From: Oscillospiraceae bacterium
GTDB lineage: Bacteria; Bacillota; Clostridia; Saccharofermentanales; Saccharofermentanaceae
Reading direction: 5' to 3'
Length of the DNA stretch: 64,000 nucleotides
NCBI GenBank assembly: GCA_900176545.1
Contig: FWXP01000002.1
Coordinates: 1 to 64,000, forward strand
Shown: piece by piece, positions 1 through 8,866 of the stretch
How positions within the stretch are numbered: the first letter of the stretch is position 1
Layout: each line of letters begins with the position of its first letter
The notes under the pieces: generated by a model
Seen by the model: only the letters and a program-made list of their open reading frames with translations
The model's database searches: none
Told to the model about the DNA's origin: nothing
Made by a program: the position numbers and the translations under genes

Positions 1-2
1 TA

Positions 3-311
3 AATCTTGGCTATGTATATGAAAATGCTGTTGCCCAGATGCTTGTAGTCAAGGGAAACAATCTTTTTTACTATACGATGGAAAGCGAGACGTCAAATCA
101 TTTATACGAAATTGATTTTCTCACATCAAAAGGAAGCAAGATATGTCCCATAGAGGTAAAGTCCGGAAACTACAGAGGACACAAGTCAATGGATGTATTT
201 TGTGCAAAATTCAGCAGCCGGATAGGAGAAAAGTATGTAGTTCATACGAAAGACTATAAATGGGAGAACAGTATTAACTATATCCCGGTGTATATGGTTC
301 CGTTCATTTAG
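3..311 (+). CDS. C-terminal part of a DUF4143-type AAA+ ATPase (5' end outside window)
   Basis: The reading frame is open from the first bases and ends in TAG at 309-311. An ATG at 39 exists, but the codons before it read on naturally (GYVYENAVAQ), so this is the end of a longer protein. The visible pattern, an ENAVAQ helix, a strand-rich stretch with EIDFL, then IEVKSGN, matches the C-terminal DUF4143 domain of prokaryotic AAA-family ATPases; the E-D-EVK residues are those of a PD-(D/E)XK nuclease-like fold. These proteins are widespread in clostridia and often ascribed to mobile or toxin-antitoxin-like loci, but their function is poorly known. The family call rests on about 100 residues, without the Walker motifs. 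Confidence 0.7.
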   Translation, partial: NLGYVYENAVAQMLVVKGNNLFYYTMESETSNHLYEIDFLTSKGSKICPIEVKSGNYRGHKSMDVFCAKFSSRIGEKYVVHTKDYKWENSINYIPVYMVPFI

Positions 312-381
312 CTTGGCAGTATTAATCAGCAATATAATGTACTGATATGTAATTGCAAAAGAACAATAAATGAACAGTTAA

Positions 382-1089
382 TCATACAGTTTCTGCTTTC
401 TGTATATCAAAATAAGCTTTTATAGTCTTGCGGAAAACAATCGTAAATATAGTCCCGATAACCAGTGCCAAAAGGTGTAAGATCATAGACTCTATTCCTG
501 TAACACCACTTACACTCGGACTTAGTGAAATTATAAGTGTTGGAACGGCCATCGACATCAGGAAATAAAATGAAATTTGCTTAAAGAGCATGCCGAATCC
601 GTATTTTCTTCCAAGAACAAATAACGCGTACATAACGATCGGCATAAAGCAGAAAGCCAGACCGGAAGCACCTGCACCGCCGGCCAGTTCAGTTTCATTT
701 AAGATTTTAGTATATACCGCGCCTGTTATAAGCATAGTGATAACATCGGCCCCCCAGGATACAGCAAACAAGCCCAGTATCTTTTTGGTTCCTAATATCT
801 TTTCGGCCAGGATTCCAAACGGCAGTATCAGAAGCAGATTATATCCGATATGTCCAAGCGTCAAATCAATAGCAGAATAAGTAGCATCCGGCGGGAGAAG
901 TTCTTGAGGTGCTCCATGAAGGAAGATCCACGTAATTATCTGCCACGGATATTTAAGAGGGAAAAACGCAAAGACAAAATATGTTGAAGGAATAAGCTGC
1001 GATATGAGTGTCACGGTTATGCATAATAACGTGACGGCTATGCAAAAAAACGGAATGCCTTTTCCAAAATATATGTTTCTGATCTTCAT
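382..1089 (-). CDS. Rhomboid-family intramembrane serine protease
   Basis: A polytopic membrane protein of 235 residues with about six hydrophobic segments. It carries the rhomboid signature in order: a WxxxxFLHG-like segment (ITWIFLHG), a GHIGYN motif in the second helix where the family has an H/N oxyanion pair, GASG with the putative nucleophile serine, and a late-helix histidine (SMILHLLAL) as the second half of the Ser-His dyad. It should cleave substrates within the membrane; the substrate is unknown. The ATG at 1089 is preferred to the TTG at 1095 because a GGAGG ribosome site lies 8 bases ahead of it. It follows the XRE-TPR gene by 2 bases and is presumably co-transcribed with it. Confidence 0.75.
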   Translation of the reverse strand: MKIRNIYFGKGIPFFCIAVTLLCITVTLISQLIPSTYFVFAFFPLKYPWQIITWIFLHGAPQELLPPDATYSAIDLTLGHIGYNLLLILPFGILAEKILGTKKILGLFAVSWGADVITMLITGAVYTKILNETELAGGAGASGLAFCFMPIVMYALFVLGRKYGFGMLFKQISFYFLMSMAVPTLIISLSPSVSGVTGIESMILHLLALVIGTIFTIVFRKTIKAYFDIQKAETV

Positions 1090-1091
1090 AA

Positions 1092-2198
1092 TCAATTCCT
1101 CCCCATACTTGAATATTTATTGTTTAATTCATCCCATAGCCGCTTTATCTTTTGTGAGGCTTTGCTTTTCGGAACTCTGTCGAAAACAAGATAATCCATT
1201 GCCTCACACGCCGTCTTTCCTACTATATCGACAGAAACCGCATCCGGGTGGCTGATAAATCTAAGGCCGTTCATGTTATAAGCAGGAGTAGCATCAAATC
1301 TCATAGCAAGCATATATGCTTCTTTTATGTGATCTTCCGCTTTATCTTTATATCCGAACTTCTCTTCCCATATTGCAAGCAAAGCTAAATAGGACGGTTT
1401 GAATTTATCAACATGAGATATAGTTTCCGGATCCGTCTTCAGTGAATCAAGAAAACCGATAAGCCATTCCAATGCAGAAATACATGTAATATCGTTTTTC
1501 CGTGCATAAGCAAATGACGCTGCATAAGCCGTTTTAGAAACTATACCTATAGCTTCGATCATGGCCGGTTCTATATATTTCGATGCTTCATCGGGCTGTC
1601 CCAATCCTACGGCATAAACCGATGCGAGCATGCTGCTGTTTATGTTGCAGATATTGTTCTTCTTTAAAATCTCCAGTGCCCTGTCCATCTCACCTGTTAC
1701 CATGTAGTTATTTGCCATAAGGTTTAATATGGTAACTTCGTTTATGCTGCTGTCAGTGTTTTGATCCAAAAGTGAGATGGCATGTTCAAATAAAGCATTT
1801 GATTTGAACATCGCCTCTTTGTTCCGCTCTTCCATGTTCTTGGCCATATACATCTGGGCACTGACATAGACGAGCAGAAAATTGTTCGGATACTTCCGCA
1901 AAGCTTTTTCTGATTCAGCTATAGCTCTTTCATAGTCCTTTACTGCAAGAAATGACACCATCTGTTCAATCCTGTTCTGAACATTTCCGCTTTTCATGGT
2001 GTATCCGAGCAGGGAATCAACGGACACTTCGAACAGGTCGGCAAGTTCCATAAGAAGCCTGATCTCAGGCATGGACAGACCTGTTTCCCATTTGTATACA
2101 GCTCCAACCGTAACACCCAACGCATCCGCCAACTGCTCCTGAGTCAGTTTGTGCTCTTTGCGTAGACTTCTGATATTTTCTGACAATCTTATCTGCAT
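1092..2198 (-). CDS. XRE-family regulator with a TPR-like C-terminal domain
   Basis: The first 65 residues form a classic helix-turn-helix of the XRE/HTH_3 type (IRSLRKEHKLTQEQLADALG, then VTVGAVYKWETG). The rest of the 368 residues are helical hairpins with alternating hydrophobic patterns (for example LLVYVSAQMYMAKNMEE and NLMANNYMVTGEMDRALEI), typical of tetratricopeptide repeats. Similar Firmicute regulators with TPR domains often bind a peptide or protein ligand; that role is an inference here. The gene leads the operon with the rhomboid protease, so the protease may be its target or part of its signal path. No membrane segment is seen. Confidence 0.8.
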   Translation of the reverse strand: MQIRLSENIRSLRKEHKLTQEQLADALGVTVGAVYKWETGLSMPEIRLLMELADLFEVSVDSLLGYTMKSGNVQNRIEQMVSFLAVKDYERAIAESEKALRKYPNNFLLVYVSAQMYMAKNMEERNKEAMFKSNALFEHAISLLDQNTDSSINEVTILNLMANNYMVTGEMDRALEILKKNNICNINSSMLASVYAVGLGQPDEASKYIEPAMIEAIGIVSKTAYAASFAYARKNDITCISALEWLIGFLDSLKTDPETISHVDKFKPSYLALLAIWEEKFGYKDKAEDHIKEAYMLAMRFDATPAYNMNGLRFISHPDAVSVDIVGKTACEAMDYLVFDRVPKSKASQKIKRLWDELNNKYSSMGRN

Positions 2199-2430
2199 TG
2201 TATGACCTCTTTCTCTACTAACGTAACATCGAAAACAGCGAACTTGAAGATACCGCCAATATGGATTGTATAATATTTTTTATACCGTTAGTATGTGTTA
2301 ATGGCCTTATGCAAGAATAGTTTTTCCTATAACTATAGGCAATTATATCATGGAATTTAATGCACCAAGGATAAAATCTTGCAAATGAATTGGCAGCCCG
2401 TAGCGACAGAAGATGCATTGGGTGATCTTT

Positions 2431-2634
2431 TCAGTTGGAGCATGGCTTTTCGAATATAACAAGCTGTGCATATCTGTCCTTTTGCACGCCGATATAACGG
2501 AAGCCCTGCTTTTCAAATCTTGATCTCATCTCTTGCGATGAAAAGAATTCGCCGTTGATGTTACGGCACATTTCTTCTAAGTTTTCTCTTAAGGTATATT
2601 CTCGTTCTACGAATCCCAGATATGCAATTTGCGA
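2431..2634 (-). pseudogene. 5'-truncated coding remnant (67 codons), product unknown
   Basis: Reading the minus strand, an open stretch runs from just after an in-frame TAA (2635-2637) to a TGA at 2431-2433. It has no proper start; the only ATG is internal. The peptide looks like genuine protein, with a final GFRYIGVQKDRYAQLVIFEK that resembles the last helix-strand of a class I methyltransferase or similar Rossmann enzyme. That family suggestion is weak. It sits in a gap between divergent genes, so it is best read as the tail of a gene lost by deletion. Confidence 0.45.
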
Positions 2635-2681
2635 TTAAAGCAATCACATAAATAGCATCTAAAGATATTATCTCACACGAC

Positions 2682-2692
2682 TGTGCTAGAAT
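2682..2692 (+). promoter_or_regulatory. Extended -10 promoter for the gene at 2754
   Basis: TGTGCTAGAAT is an extended -10 element (TGC before TAGAAT), placed about 60 bases ahead of the start at 2754. The same TGTGC-TATAAT arrangement recurs at other starts in this window (12142, 27189, 41275), which supports it as a native housekeeping promoter form. Confidence 0.5.
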
Positions 2693-2753
2693 GGTTATTA
2701 GCGCTTACAAGCTGCTTAAGAATAATGGTGACACGATATAAAGAGAGATTATT

Positions 2754-4199
2754 ATGAGTGAAAACAACAAAACGGAACTTACGAAGAATGATATAGGGAA
2801 GAACAGCGGAATAAGCGAAATGCTCCGCGTTATTACATATGTACTTTGTATTATAGGTGCTTTTGTACTTTACCCCGGAGAGAAATCGGTAATGTGCATC
2901 AGGTCTTTTTACGACAAGATCATGTATGAACATGACATTGTTGAAAAAGCGATCTGGGGGCATCTTTCCATGTGCCTGGTACTTCTCTTTACAGTATCTG
3001 CGATAGTTCTTATCATTAACGGTGTATTTGTGCGTTCAAATAAGAGAATGTCGGCAGTTATAGATATTATCTTCTACTTGGTATTAGCAATAAGCGTTCC
3101 TTTATACCTTGTATTGGTTACGAGACTTAACAGAGCTGTTCTTGTTATGAATAAGAAGACGGTTTTCCTTATCGGAAGTGCCGTTGCTCTTATCCTGATC
3201 GCAGCTTATATAGTAACAAAGACGATTCGCAGTATGCGTTACAAAGAACAGGATAAGAACATAGCTCTACTGGCATTTGTGCTTTTACTGATAGTACCCG
3301 TTATTCCTCTTTCCCGCGTCCTCAAAGAAGCAGATGAATATAAAAGTTCGTACGGCACTTATATTGCAGGGAAGGTAACTCCTTCTTCTGAAAGTGAATT
3401 CAATATGGGTAACCGAAATATGCTCGCTCGTGAATATGAGGGAAAGCTATATTACTGTAGCATGAACAGAGAGATCTGCGTGATCGATAACGGCGGATCA
3501 GAGACTCTCGTTACGGTGGATGAAGAAGACGGGAGGCTTACTGCATTCGATATTTACGACGGAAAGATCTACTATTCACTCGTGAAGGATAACGAATTAC
3601 GGATAATGTGTAATGACATGAACGGATCGGATGTTCAGGTTTATTCCGAACCTCAAAGGAACGGCATGTGGATGCTGCTGATAAGGGACGGAGTGTTGTA
3701 TTACGATGCACTTGGTGATAATGAGATAAGATATATAGATCTCAATGCAGATACTCTTGTAAGCGATACATATATATCAGATCTTTCCATCAGTATGCCC
3801 GGATATGTTATGTTGGTATACGGTCACGAGGATTCTTGTCTCGGGATCCCGCACAATGCGAACAGCGTTATTTGCTACGACGGAATGGTCTACTACATCA
3901 TTTCGAATCTAAGCGACGATCTTACTATCAACAGTCAACTGTATCGTTCTGACAGTGATACTGCGCTCGCTGCAGATGTTATGATGTATACCGTCTATAA
4001 CGATAAGATCTATTATACGTACTATGCTGAGGAAAATATCCTTCGGAGCATGGATCTTGACGGTTCTAATGAGACGATCGTAGTTGAATTCGATGCTCCT
4101 GTACAAAGGATCTACGGAGCATCAGGGCAGATATATGTCACTGTAGGTGGATATTCGTCTGAAGGAACATTTGCTCCTTATGTTGTTACAGCCGTATAA
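2754..4199 (+). CDS. Membrane protein with an extracytoplasmic DUF5050-like propeller domain
   Basis: The product has 481 residues. Five hydrophobic helices fill the first 190 residues. The remaining ~290 residues are soluble and built from repeated strand units with KIYYS, YYDALG, IRYIDLN and KIYYTYY cores, the pattern of DUF5050/LRP1-like beta-propellers found in clostridial surface proteins. The membrane part probably anchors the propeller outside the cell. A GAGAG ribosome site precedes the ATG. The truncated gene at 4214 follows by 14 bases and was probably its operon partner. No catalytic residues were recognised, so function is unknown. Confidence 0.6.
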   Translation: MSENNKTELTKNDIGKNSGISEMLRVITYVLCIIGAFVLYPGEKSVMCIRSFYDKIMYEHDIVEKAIWGHLSMCLVLLFTVSAIVLIINGVFVRSNKRMSAVIDIIFYLVLAISVPLYLVLVTRLNRAVLVMNKKTVFLIGSAVALILIAAYIVTKTIRSMRYKEQDKNIALLAFVLLLIVPVIPLSRVLKEADEYKSSYGTYIAGKVTPSSESEFNMGNRNMLAREYEGKLYYCSMNREICVIDNGGSETLVTVDEEDGRLTAFDIYDGKIYYSLVKDNELRIMCNDMNGSDVQVYSEPQRNGMWMLLIRDGVLYYDALGDNEIRYIDLNADTLVSDTYISDLSISMPGYVMLVYGHEDSCLGIPHNANSVICYDGMVYYIISNLSDDLTINSQLYRSDSDTALAADVMMYTVYNDKIYYTYYAEENILRSMDLDGSNETIVVEFDAPVQRIYGASGQIYVTVGGYSSEGTFAPYVVTAV

Positions 4200-4213
4200 A
4201 AGAGGGATATATA

Positions 4214-4582
4214 ATGACTGATCGACTTAACAGGAAATATATCTTAATAGGCATACCGGTCATTCTGAGTTTACTGATCATAGGTTTGTTTTTCTTCAAG
4301 ATCAAGACGCCGAGCAAAGTTATATCAGGAGGAAGCTGGACCCACTATAGTCAGATCATGAATCCCGATGGACCCACAGATTACAATCAGGAAGCGGATT
4401 TGATAGTCGTTTGCACCGTTGCGTATAATGATCAGCGTCCGCTATCTACGACGCATATCCTCATCCTGTCATTAACAGTCAACACGCCCCAGGCTTTCTT
4501 ATTCGCGGGAGATGCAGGAGGGATGAAGGCAGCTTCGCTTATAATGTCGCTCTTTATCCTGCCGAGATTTGTTATGCAGTAG
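4214..4582 (+). pseudogene. Truncated membrane-anchored protein; native part ends near 4431
   Basis: The start has a GAGGG ribosome site and codes for one N-terminal membrane anchor followed by an extracytoplasmic stretch ending ADLIVVCTVAYNDQRP, which looks like the beginning of a folded domain. From about 4432 the frame reads antisense through the 3' end of the convergent acyltransferase gene, and the peptide loses protein character. The simplest reading is that a deletion or rearrangement joined the first ~72 codons to unrelated sequence. It directly follows the propeller protein and was probably co-transcribed with it. A functional short protein cannot be excluded. Confidence 0.5.
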
Positions 4583-5634
4583 CCTTCGCGTGCTTCATAG
4601 CCGAACATCTTGCTTCCGACGAACTTACCTGCATTACTGGTAAAGCCGCCGAGAGTCGATATGGCAACAGCATCCAGAAGTTCAGGATCCATAGTGAGAT
4701 AGCATGCCAGAACAAGCATCTCTTTTTGAGGTGACGCCAGGATCTTTTTGACTTCATCTCTGACTGCCTTAGAAAGCTCGATAACATCGGAGTGTTTCTT
4801 CTTAATAACTACGCTGAAAGCCGATGCATAGTTTCCCAGAGAGCCTTCGTTATGGTTCTTGAACTTCATTCTTATGTCAGAAGCGATGATCAGCTTCTGA
4901 GTATTTTCTTCGATCATCATCCTGGCGATAAGATAGTCATTGACCGATACTTCGTTATCCTTGCAGACGGAAAGTATGTCATCGAATGAAGGACCTTCAA
5001 TATTCAAGATATTGCGGGTGATGTTCTGCTTTTGATCAAAGTCCTTTTCGAACTTCAGATATTCGTCATAGCTTACTTTATGACCTTCCTTGCTCCACTT
5101 CTTATTTGCATCCTTGATGACGACCTTACTGATAAAGCCGAGGTCACTGCCTTCAGGAAGATCGCTTATACTTTCGATCAGTCTTTCTTCGGAAAGCTTG
5201 GGGCTTACGTTCGCCGAATAACACTGCGCGAATTCTTCCGTCAGCATCAATAGTCCTCTGCCGTCACACAGCAGATGGTGTGCCACAAAAAGGATCTTAA
5301 AGCTGTCAGCTGAAGGGTAGACGAACACCTTGAGCAAAGCGTCTTTTTGAACGTTCCATCCGGCTTTGGATACGTTATCGAAGTCGGTCTGCCAATCGGT
5401 CCCTTTGACCACGGGGATCACCGGGTCGTCCTGCTTATCGTAGAAGATCTTGCCCGTATCTTTCTCTTCCGTTATAAGGCTTACGAGCAGGGGATGAGCA
5501 GCCTTAAGAGCTTCGATACTTTCGCTCAGTCGATTCTCATCAAATTCTTTTCCGATATTCGCGATGATCCCGAAATGCATATTGGGACACATATAATGTG
5601 CTCGTTCCGTATAGAGGTATTTCTTCGTTGTCAT
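4432..5634 (-). CDS. Condensation-domain / alcohol-acetyltransferase-like acyltransferase
   Basis: The 400-residue protein carries an HHxxxDG motif (HHLLCDG, residues 119-125), the catalytic signature of the CoA-dependent acyltransferase superfamily that includes NRPS condensation domains, wax-ester synthases and alcohol acetyltransferases. The N-terminal pattern (AHPLLVSLI after a TERAHYMCPN opening) also fits. It is a stand-alone enzyme with no carrier-protein or adenylation gene nearby, so it probably moves an acyl group from CoA to a small alcohol or amine. Its start overlaps the upstream hydrolase stop by 4 bases, giving a TetR-hydrolase-acyltransferase operon. The substrate is unknown. 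Confidence 0.65.
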   Translation of the reverse strand: MTTKKYLYTERAHYMCPNMHFGIIANIGKEFDENRLSESIEALKAAHPLLVSLITEEKDTGKIFYDKQDDPVIPVVKGTDWQTDFDNVSKAGWNVQKDALLKVFVYPSADSFKILFVAHHLLCDGRGLLMLTEEFAQCYSANVSPKLSEERLIESISDLPEGSDLGFISKVVIKDANKKWSKEGHKVSYDEYLKFEKDFDQKQNITRNILNIEGPSFDDILSVCKDNEVSVNDYLIARMMIEENTQKLIIASDIRMKFKNHNEGSLGNYASAFSVVIKKKHSDVIELSKAVRDEVKKILASPQKEMLVLACYLTMDPELLDAVAISTLGGFTSNAGKFVGSKMFGYEAREGYCITNLGRIKSDIISEAAFIPPASPANKKAWGVLTVNDRMRICVVDSGR

Positions 5635-6536
5635 GTATTCATTCCTCCTGCTATGGCCTGATCAGCCAGCTCTATTATCTTTTTATTGATCTCATCGTGA
5701 AGTTCGTGATTAAGTGCATGTCCTGCATCCTCATAGAAGATAGCATCCATTTTATTTTCAATAAGAAGTTCCTTGCCGCCGAGTTTTTGGAACGGGTCTT
5801 CTTCACCGACCAGATATGTTATCTTGCCTCTGATCTTATCTACCTGCTCGGGAGATAATCCTTCAACTTTATGGTATCCCATCGCGGCGTTGTTGAAGCC
5901 CTTGAGAACACTCCGAAAATGTTCCATTACGACAGGGTTATCGGAGAATTCCGTGTAGTGACTTCCGCATAGTTTCATTACCAGTTTTACCATATTCTTT
6001 TCTGTCGGGAATAAGGCTTCGGGCATAAATATCTTCAGGATCGCGAGCATCGCCATCTTCTTGCCGCCGACAGCTACGGATCCTGCTATACAGATACCTT
6101 TAATGACTTTCTCAGGACGATGAAGTGTATATGCCTGCACCAGATACGCTCCGTTGGATACACCTGCGATGATCGCCTTGTCGATACCAAGACCGTCCAT
6201 AACTTCATCGATGCATCTTATGTCATCGAAGTCTTTGTTATAGTTCTCATTGGGCATGCTCTTCCCGGGGCCGCCCATCGTGTCTATTGCGTATACCTTG
6301 TATTTTTCACCGAGTCTTTTGGCGTTATATACCCACATCAGCGCGGAATCGTCACCTACGCCGTGAAAAAGGACCAGGGGAGTACCGTCTTTCTTACCTG
6401 TCTCAATCACGTGAATTGTTCCGTATGAGGTCTCGATATCACGTTCAGAAAGATCACATCCCCAGATCTCAAGAAGCTGATCGTATGAGCGGAGGATCTT
6501 CTCGCCGGCTTTATTACTTCTGTACTTTCGGACCAT
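5631..6536 (-). CDS. Alpha/beta-fold hydrolase
   Basis: The 301-residue protein has the canonical alpha/beta hydrolase layout: LFHGVGDD for the oxyanion loop (residues 57-63), a nucleophile elbow GVSNGA with Ser127, an acid in VGEEDPF (Asp247) and a histidine in DAGHALNH (His273). A cap helix region lies between the elbow and the acid. No signal peptide is seen, so it acts in the cytosol on an ester, amide or similar bond. It lies between tetR (4 bases upstream) and the acyltransferase (4-base overlap), suggesting that the two enzymes make and break, or modify, the same small molecule sensed by the TetR protein. Confidence 0.8.
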   Translation of the reverse strand: MVRKYRSNKAGEKILRSYDQLLEIWGCDLSERDIETSYGTIHVIETGKKDGTPLVLFHGVGDDSALMWVYNAKRLGEKYKVYAIDTMGGPGKSMPNENYNKDFDDIRCIDEVMDGLGIDKAIIAGVSNGAYLVQAYTLHRPEKVIKGICIAGSVAVGGKKMAMLAILKIFMPEALFPTEKNMVKLVMKLCGSHYTEFSDNPVVMEHFRSVLKGFNNAAMGYHKVEGLSPEQVDKIRGKITYLVGEEDPFQKLGGKELLIENKMDAIFYEDAGHALNHELHDEINKKIIELADQAIAGGMNT

Positions 6537-6540
6537 CCCG

Positions 6541-7119
6541 TTATCTTCCTTCGAAAACTCTCTTATAGAAATCAGTCAGCGAAGCCTCGAGTCTGTCCAG
6601 ATCACCGGTAAAGTACCCGAGCATGACGATCCCGTGATACTCTGCCGCAAGCTTTTCCGCTTCATTATTCTTGATGATCCCGCTGTCATGCAGGGTCTTA
6701 AAGACCAGCGTCTCGTGTTCGATAGGGGCATCGAAGAGCATCTTTTTCCAAAGATCATTTGATCTGCTGTCATGAAATCTCTCATTCTCGAGCATCTGAA
6801 AGAGAGGACCGATCTTATCGTTATGCAAATATCCGGTTACGAAAGCTTTTCCCGCCAGCACGAAATGCTCGCACTTAACTTCAGATGAATTACCGAGCGC
6901 TTTAAAGAACATTCCCTTTAGTTCATCGGTCAGAGCATCCGCTTTCTGAACGACTGCGTCGAAGATATCCTGCTTGCTCTTGAAGTGATAATACAAAGAA
7001 CTCGGCCTTATCCCGACCGCGCCTGAGATATCTCTCATTGATACCGCCGCATAGCCCTTCTTCGAAAACATATCGAGGGCTGTTTCCATGATCAGATCCC
7101 TGGTTCCGTCAGATCCCAT
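6541..7119 (-). CDS. TetR-family transcriptional regulator
   Basis: Residues 6-52 form the TetR N-terminal DNA-binding domain (ALDMFSKKGYAAVSMRDI, then IRPSSLYYHFKSKQDI). The remaining ~140 residues are helical and variable, as expected for the ligand pocket. Total length of 192 is typical. It is first in an operon with an alpha/beta hydrolase and an acyltransferase. A well-formed inverted repeat just upstream (7135-7156) is the likely binding site, implying autorepression released by a small ligand. A GGAG ribosome site precedes the ATG. Confidence 0.88.
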   Translation of the reverse strand: MGSDGTRDLIMETALDMFSKKGYAAVSMRDISGAVGIRPSSLYYHFKSKQDIFDAVVQKADALTDELKGMFFKALGNSSEVKCEHFVLAGKAFVTGYLHNDKIGPLFQMLENERFHDSRSNDLWKKMLFDAPIEHETLVFKTLHDSGIIKNNEAEKLAAEYHGIVMLGYFTGDLDRLEASLTDFYKRVFEGR

Positions 7120-7134
7120 AGGTTTTCTCCTTAT

Positions 7135-7156
7135 CTACCGAACATTCGTTAGGTAG
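7135..7156. promoter_or_regulatory. Probable TetR operator, 22-bp inverted repeat
   Basis: The sequence has the symmetric form CTACC-n-AAC-nnnn-GTT-n-GGTAG, eight matched base pairs per arm around a 4-base centre. It begins 16 bases upstream of the tetR start. Size, symmetry and position are typical for TetR autoregulation; the assignment is inferred from position. Confidence 0.6.
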
Positions 7157-7213
7157 AATATAGCACAGTATTAACAGATGTTCAAATAGGAAGTGTGGGG
7201 GAGTGCGTTTCCT

Positions 7214-7411
7214 TTATATTATCTGTTCCTGCGACGGTTCTTCAGATTCATCAAAATCACTTCTAAACGGTTTCGAATCACTTATCTCTTCGAAAGCCAT
7301 CTTGTCACGATCATGACTCCAGTGTTCAGTCTTATACCATCTGTTCATCAGAACTGTATGCTCTTTGATCTCAGCATTCCACTTCGCGTACGAAAGAACA
7401 GGCTTTATCAT
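7214..7411 (-). pseudogene. Short coding remnant, product unknown
   Basis: A 65-codon frame on the minus strand whose peptide (containing LMNRWYKTEHWSHDRDKMA) has normal protein composition. The open frame continues 16 codons upstream of the ATG (…YWFEEYLR) with no start and no ribosome site, then meets TAA. This suggests the 3' tail of a gene whose front is lost. A short real gene cannot be ruled out. The overlapping plus-strand frame at 7193-7438 looks like a shadow. Confidence 0.35.
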
Positions 7412-7518
7412 CCGAAGATATTCTTCAAACCAGTATAAAGTAGCATTAAAGATATGTGAGATTTTACCTGTTTATATAAATAGAGAAGGACATATTAGTC
7501 TGATCGATCCGAGATTAA

Positions 7519-7857
7519 TCACTCCCTTTTCTTCTCGTGCCTGAGTTTTCCTCTTTCCTTATGTGCATAATTATCTTGTCGCCACCTCTTAATAGCTGCA
7601 GCATCAGCAGGCATGTCTTTTGCTTTCCAATACACCTCGTATGGTGTATCAGGTCTTTTGGAGCAATACGGACATTTAGGATCGTTGCACGGCTCAGTAA
7701 ACCATTCGTTGCAGTAGATACATGCCCAGTCATCATATTCATCTATGAATATCTTTCCGATCTGACCACACTTAGGGCATGGAACATCGGATAAGAAACC
7801 GATCCTTTTCCAGATGGATATAGACTGTCTGTTTTTGTTATAGTGATCATTTTTCAT
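7519..7857 (-). CDS. Small zinc-ribbon protein, function unknown
   Basis: A protein of 112 residues with paired cysteine motifs: CPKCG, CIYC and a CNDPKCPYC cluster, giving seven cysteines placed to bind one or two zinc ions. The C-terminal third is highly basic (RWRQDNYAHKERGKLRHEKK), suggesting nucleic-acid contact. ATG at 7857 is taken; an upstream TTG at 7863 is also possible, and neither has a strong ribosome site. No close family was recognised. It stands alone between a decayed remnant and the phosphoesterase. Confidence 0.55.
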   Translation of the reverse strand: MKNDHYNKNRQSISIWKRIGFLSDVPCPKCGQIGKIFIDEYDDWACIYCNEWFTEPCNDPKCPYCSKRPDTPYEVYWKAKDMPADAAAIKRWRQDNYAHKERGKLRHEKKRE

Positions 7858-7897
7858 ATTCAAATTCTAACAGTTATAGTTAACAGATGTATAAGAT

Positions 7898-8779
7898 TTA
7901 CAACTTGATCGTATGAGAACTGATCCTTGGCCTGATCGATACTCCGTTCCACTTATAGTCATGTAGTCCGATATCGTCCGGTGTAACAGACAGGTATTCA
8001 CCTTCCATGCCGGTTATCCGTATCTCTTTATCGTCGATTTCTACGTACGCATTCATTGCCTGCTTGTATTGGAGCATGCCGTTAAGATAAGAATACTTTT
8101 CCTGCAGTTCTCTTGAGCTTGCAATCTGACTTCCGAGCCATGCGTAATTAGATGAATTGATAGTCATGTATGGTATTCCGTCTACAACAGAATATGCATC
8201 TCCGTGGTCGTGACCGTTCAAGCAGAGAAGGACCTTCTTGGGGTCAAAGTTCTTAAGGATCGCCTCGCGGTCTTGTATTCCTCTTTTGGGGGAATCGTTT
8301 ACGAAGCTGTGGTGCGAGAAGACTATGCACTTCATGTCATCTTTTAACTCTTCCTGTAACCAGCAGATCTCATCTGTCGGAATTATCGGATACAAGGTGT
8401 TTTCTTGCTTAAAATTCTTCTTGTAGAATACTTCTTCGTTCCCGTCTTTTTGCAGATAACATGAGTTCAAGAAGATCAGTTTGTATCCGTTGCAGACTAC
8501 GGAATAATAGGGGTTATCCATGGAATAGAAATCAAGTATCTCGTGGAGCTTACAATTGTCTGTCTCGTGATTGCCGATGATGCCGTAAAAAGGTATGCCT
8601 AACGACTTAAATCGTTCCAATACTTTCCTGTTCTCTTCTACGGGATTGCATAAGTCTCCAAGTGAAACGATGAAGTCAAGGTTGCGCTTCTTCGCAACAT
8701 CTAATATCTCATCTATTCGCCTGTCACCATCTGATACTTCGTCGTAGTGCAGGTCACCGAAAACAAGAAATCTGATCAT
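7898..8779 (-). CDS. Calcineurin-like metallophosphoesterase
   Basis: The 293-residue protein has all metallophosphoesterase signatures in order: GDLHYDE near the start (first metal ligands), GDLCNP, GNHETD, SHHSF and GHDHGD. These supply the Asp/His/Asn ligands for a two-metal centre. Without a signal peptide it is cytosolic and may act on nucleotides or phosphodiesters; the family is too broad to name a substrate. It is transcribed alone; the divergent side carries the terminator of the FtsX gene. Confidence 0.85.
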   Translation of the reverse strand: MIRFLVFGDLHYDEVSDGDRRIDEILDVAKKRNLDFIVSLGDLCNPVEENRKVLERFKSLGIPFYGIIGNHETDNCKLHEILDFYSMDNPYYSVVCNGYKLIFLNSCYLQKDGNEEVFYKKNFKQENTLYPIIPTDEICWLQEELKDDMKCIVFSHHSFVNDSPKRGIQDREAILKNFDPKKVLLCLNGHDHGDAYSVVDGIPYMTINSSNYAWLGSQIASSRELQEKYSYLNGMLQYKQAMNAYVEIDDKEIRITGMEGEYLSVTPDDIGLHDYKWNGVSIRPRISSHTIKL

Positions 8780-8866
8780 AAGAACTCCGAACTTTTTGTC
8801 TACTATACTATCGCAAGCGATCGTTTTGGAAAACCATGAGATGAGTTATTTGTGAGGTTAAAGATA

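Larger units (their letters stand above)
2199..2753. other. Intergenic stretch of 555 bases with a decayed coding remnant and a promoter
   Basis: Apart from the minus-strand coding remnant at 2431-2634 and an extended -10 promoter at 2682-2692, nothing convincing is present. The short minus-strand open frame at 2218-2418 has atypical composition and no ribosome site and is not regarded as a gene. The promoter of the XRE-TPR gene must lie in 2199-2300, but no clear hexamers stand out. Confidence 0.5.

Noticed and set aside
2218-2418. 66-codon minus-strand frame between the XRE-TPR gene and the propeller protein
   Set aside because: Peptide composition is unlike a protein, and no ribosome site or family was found.
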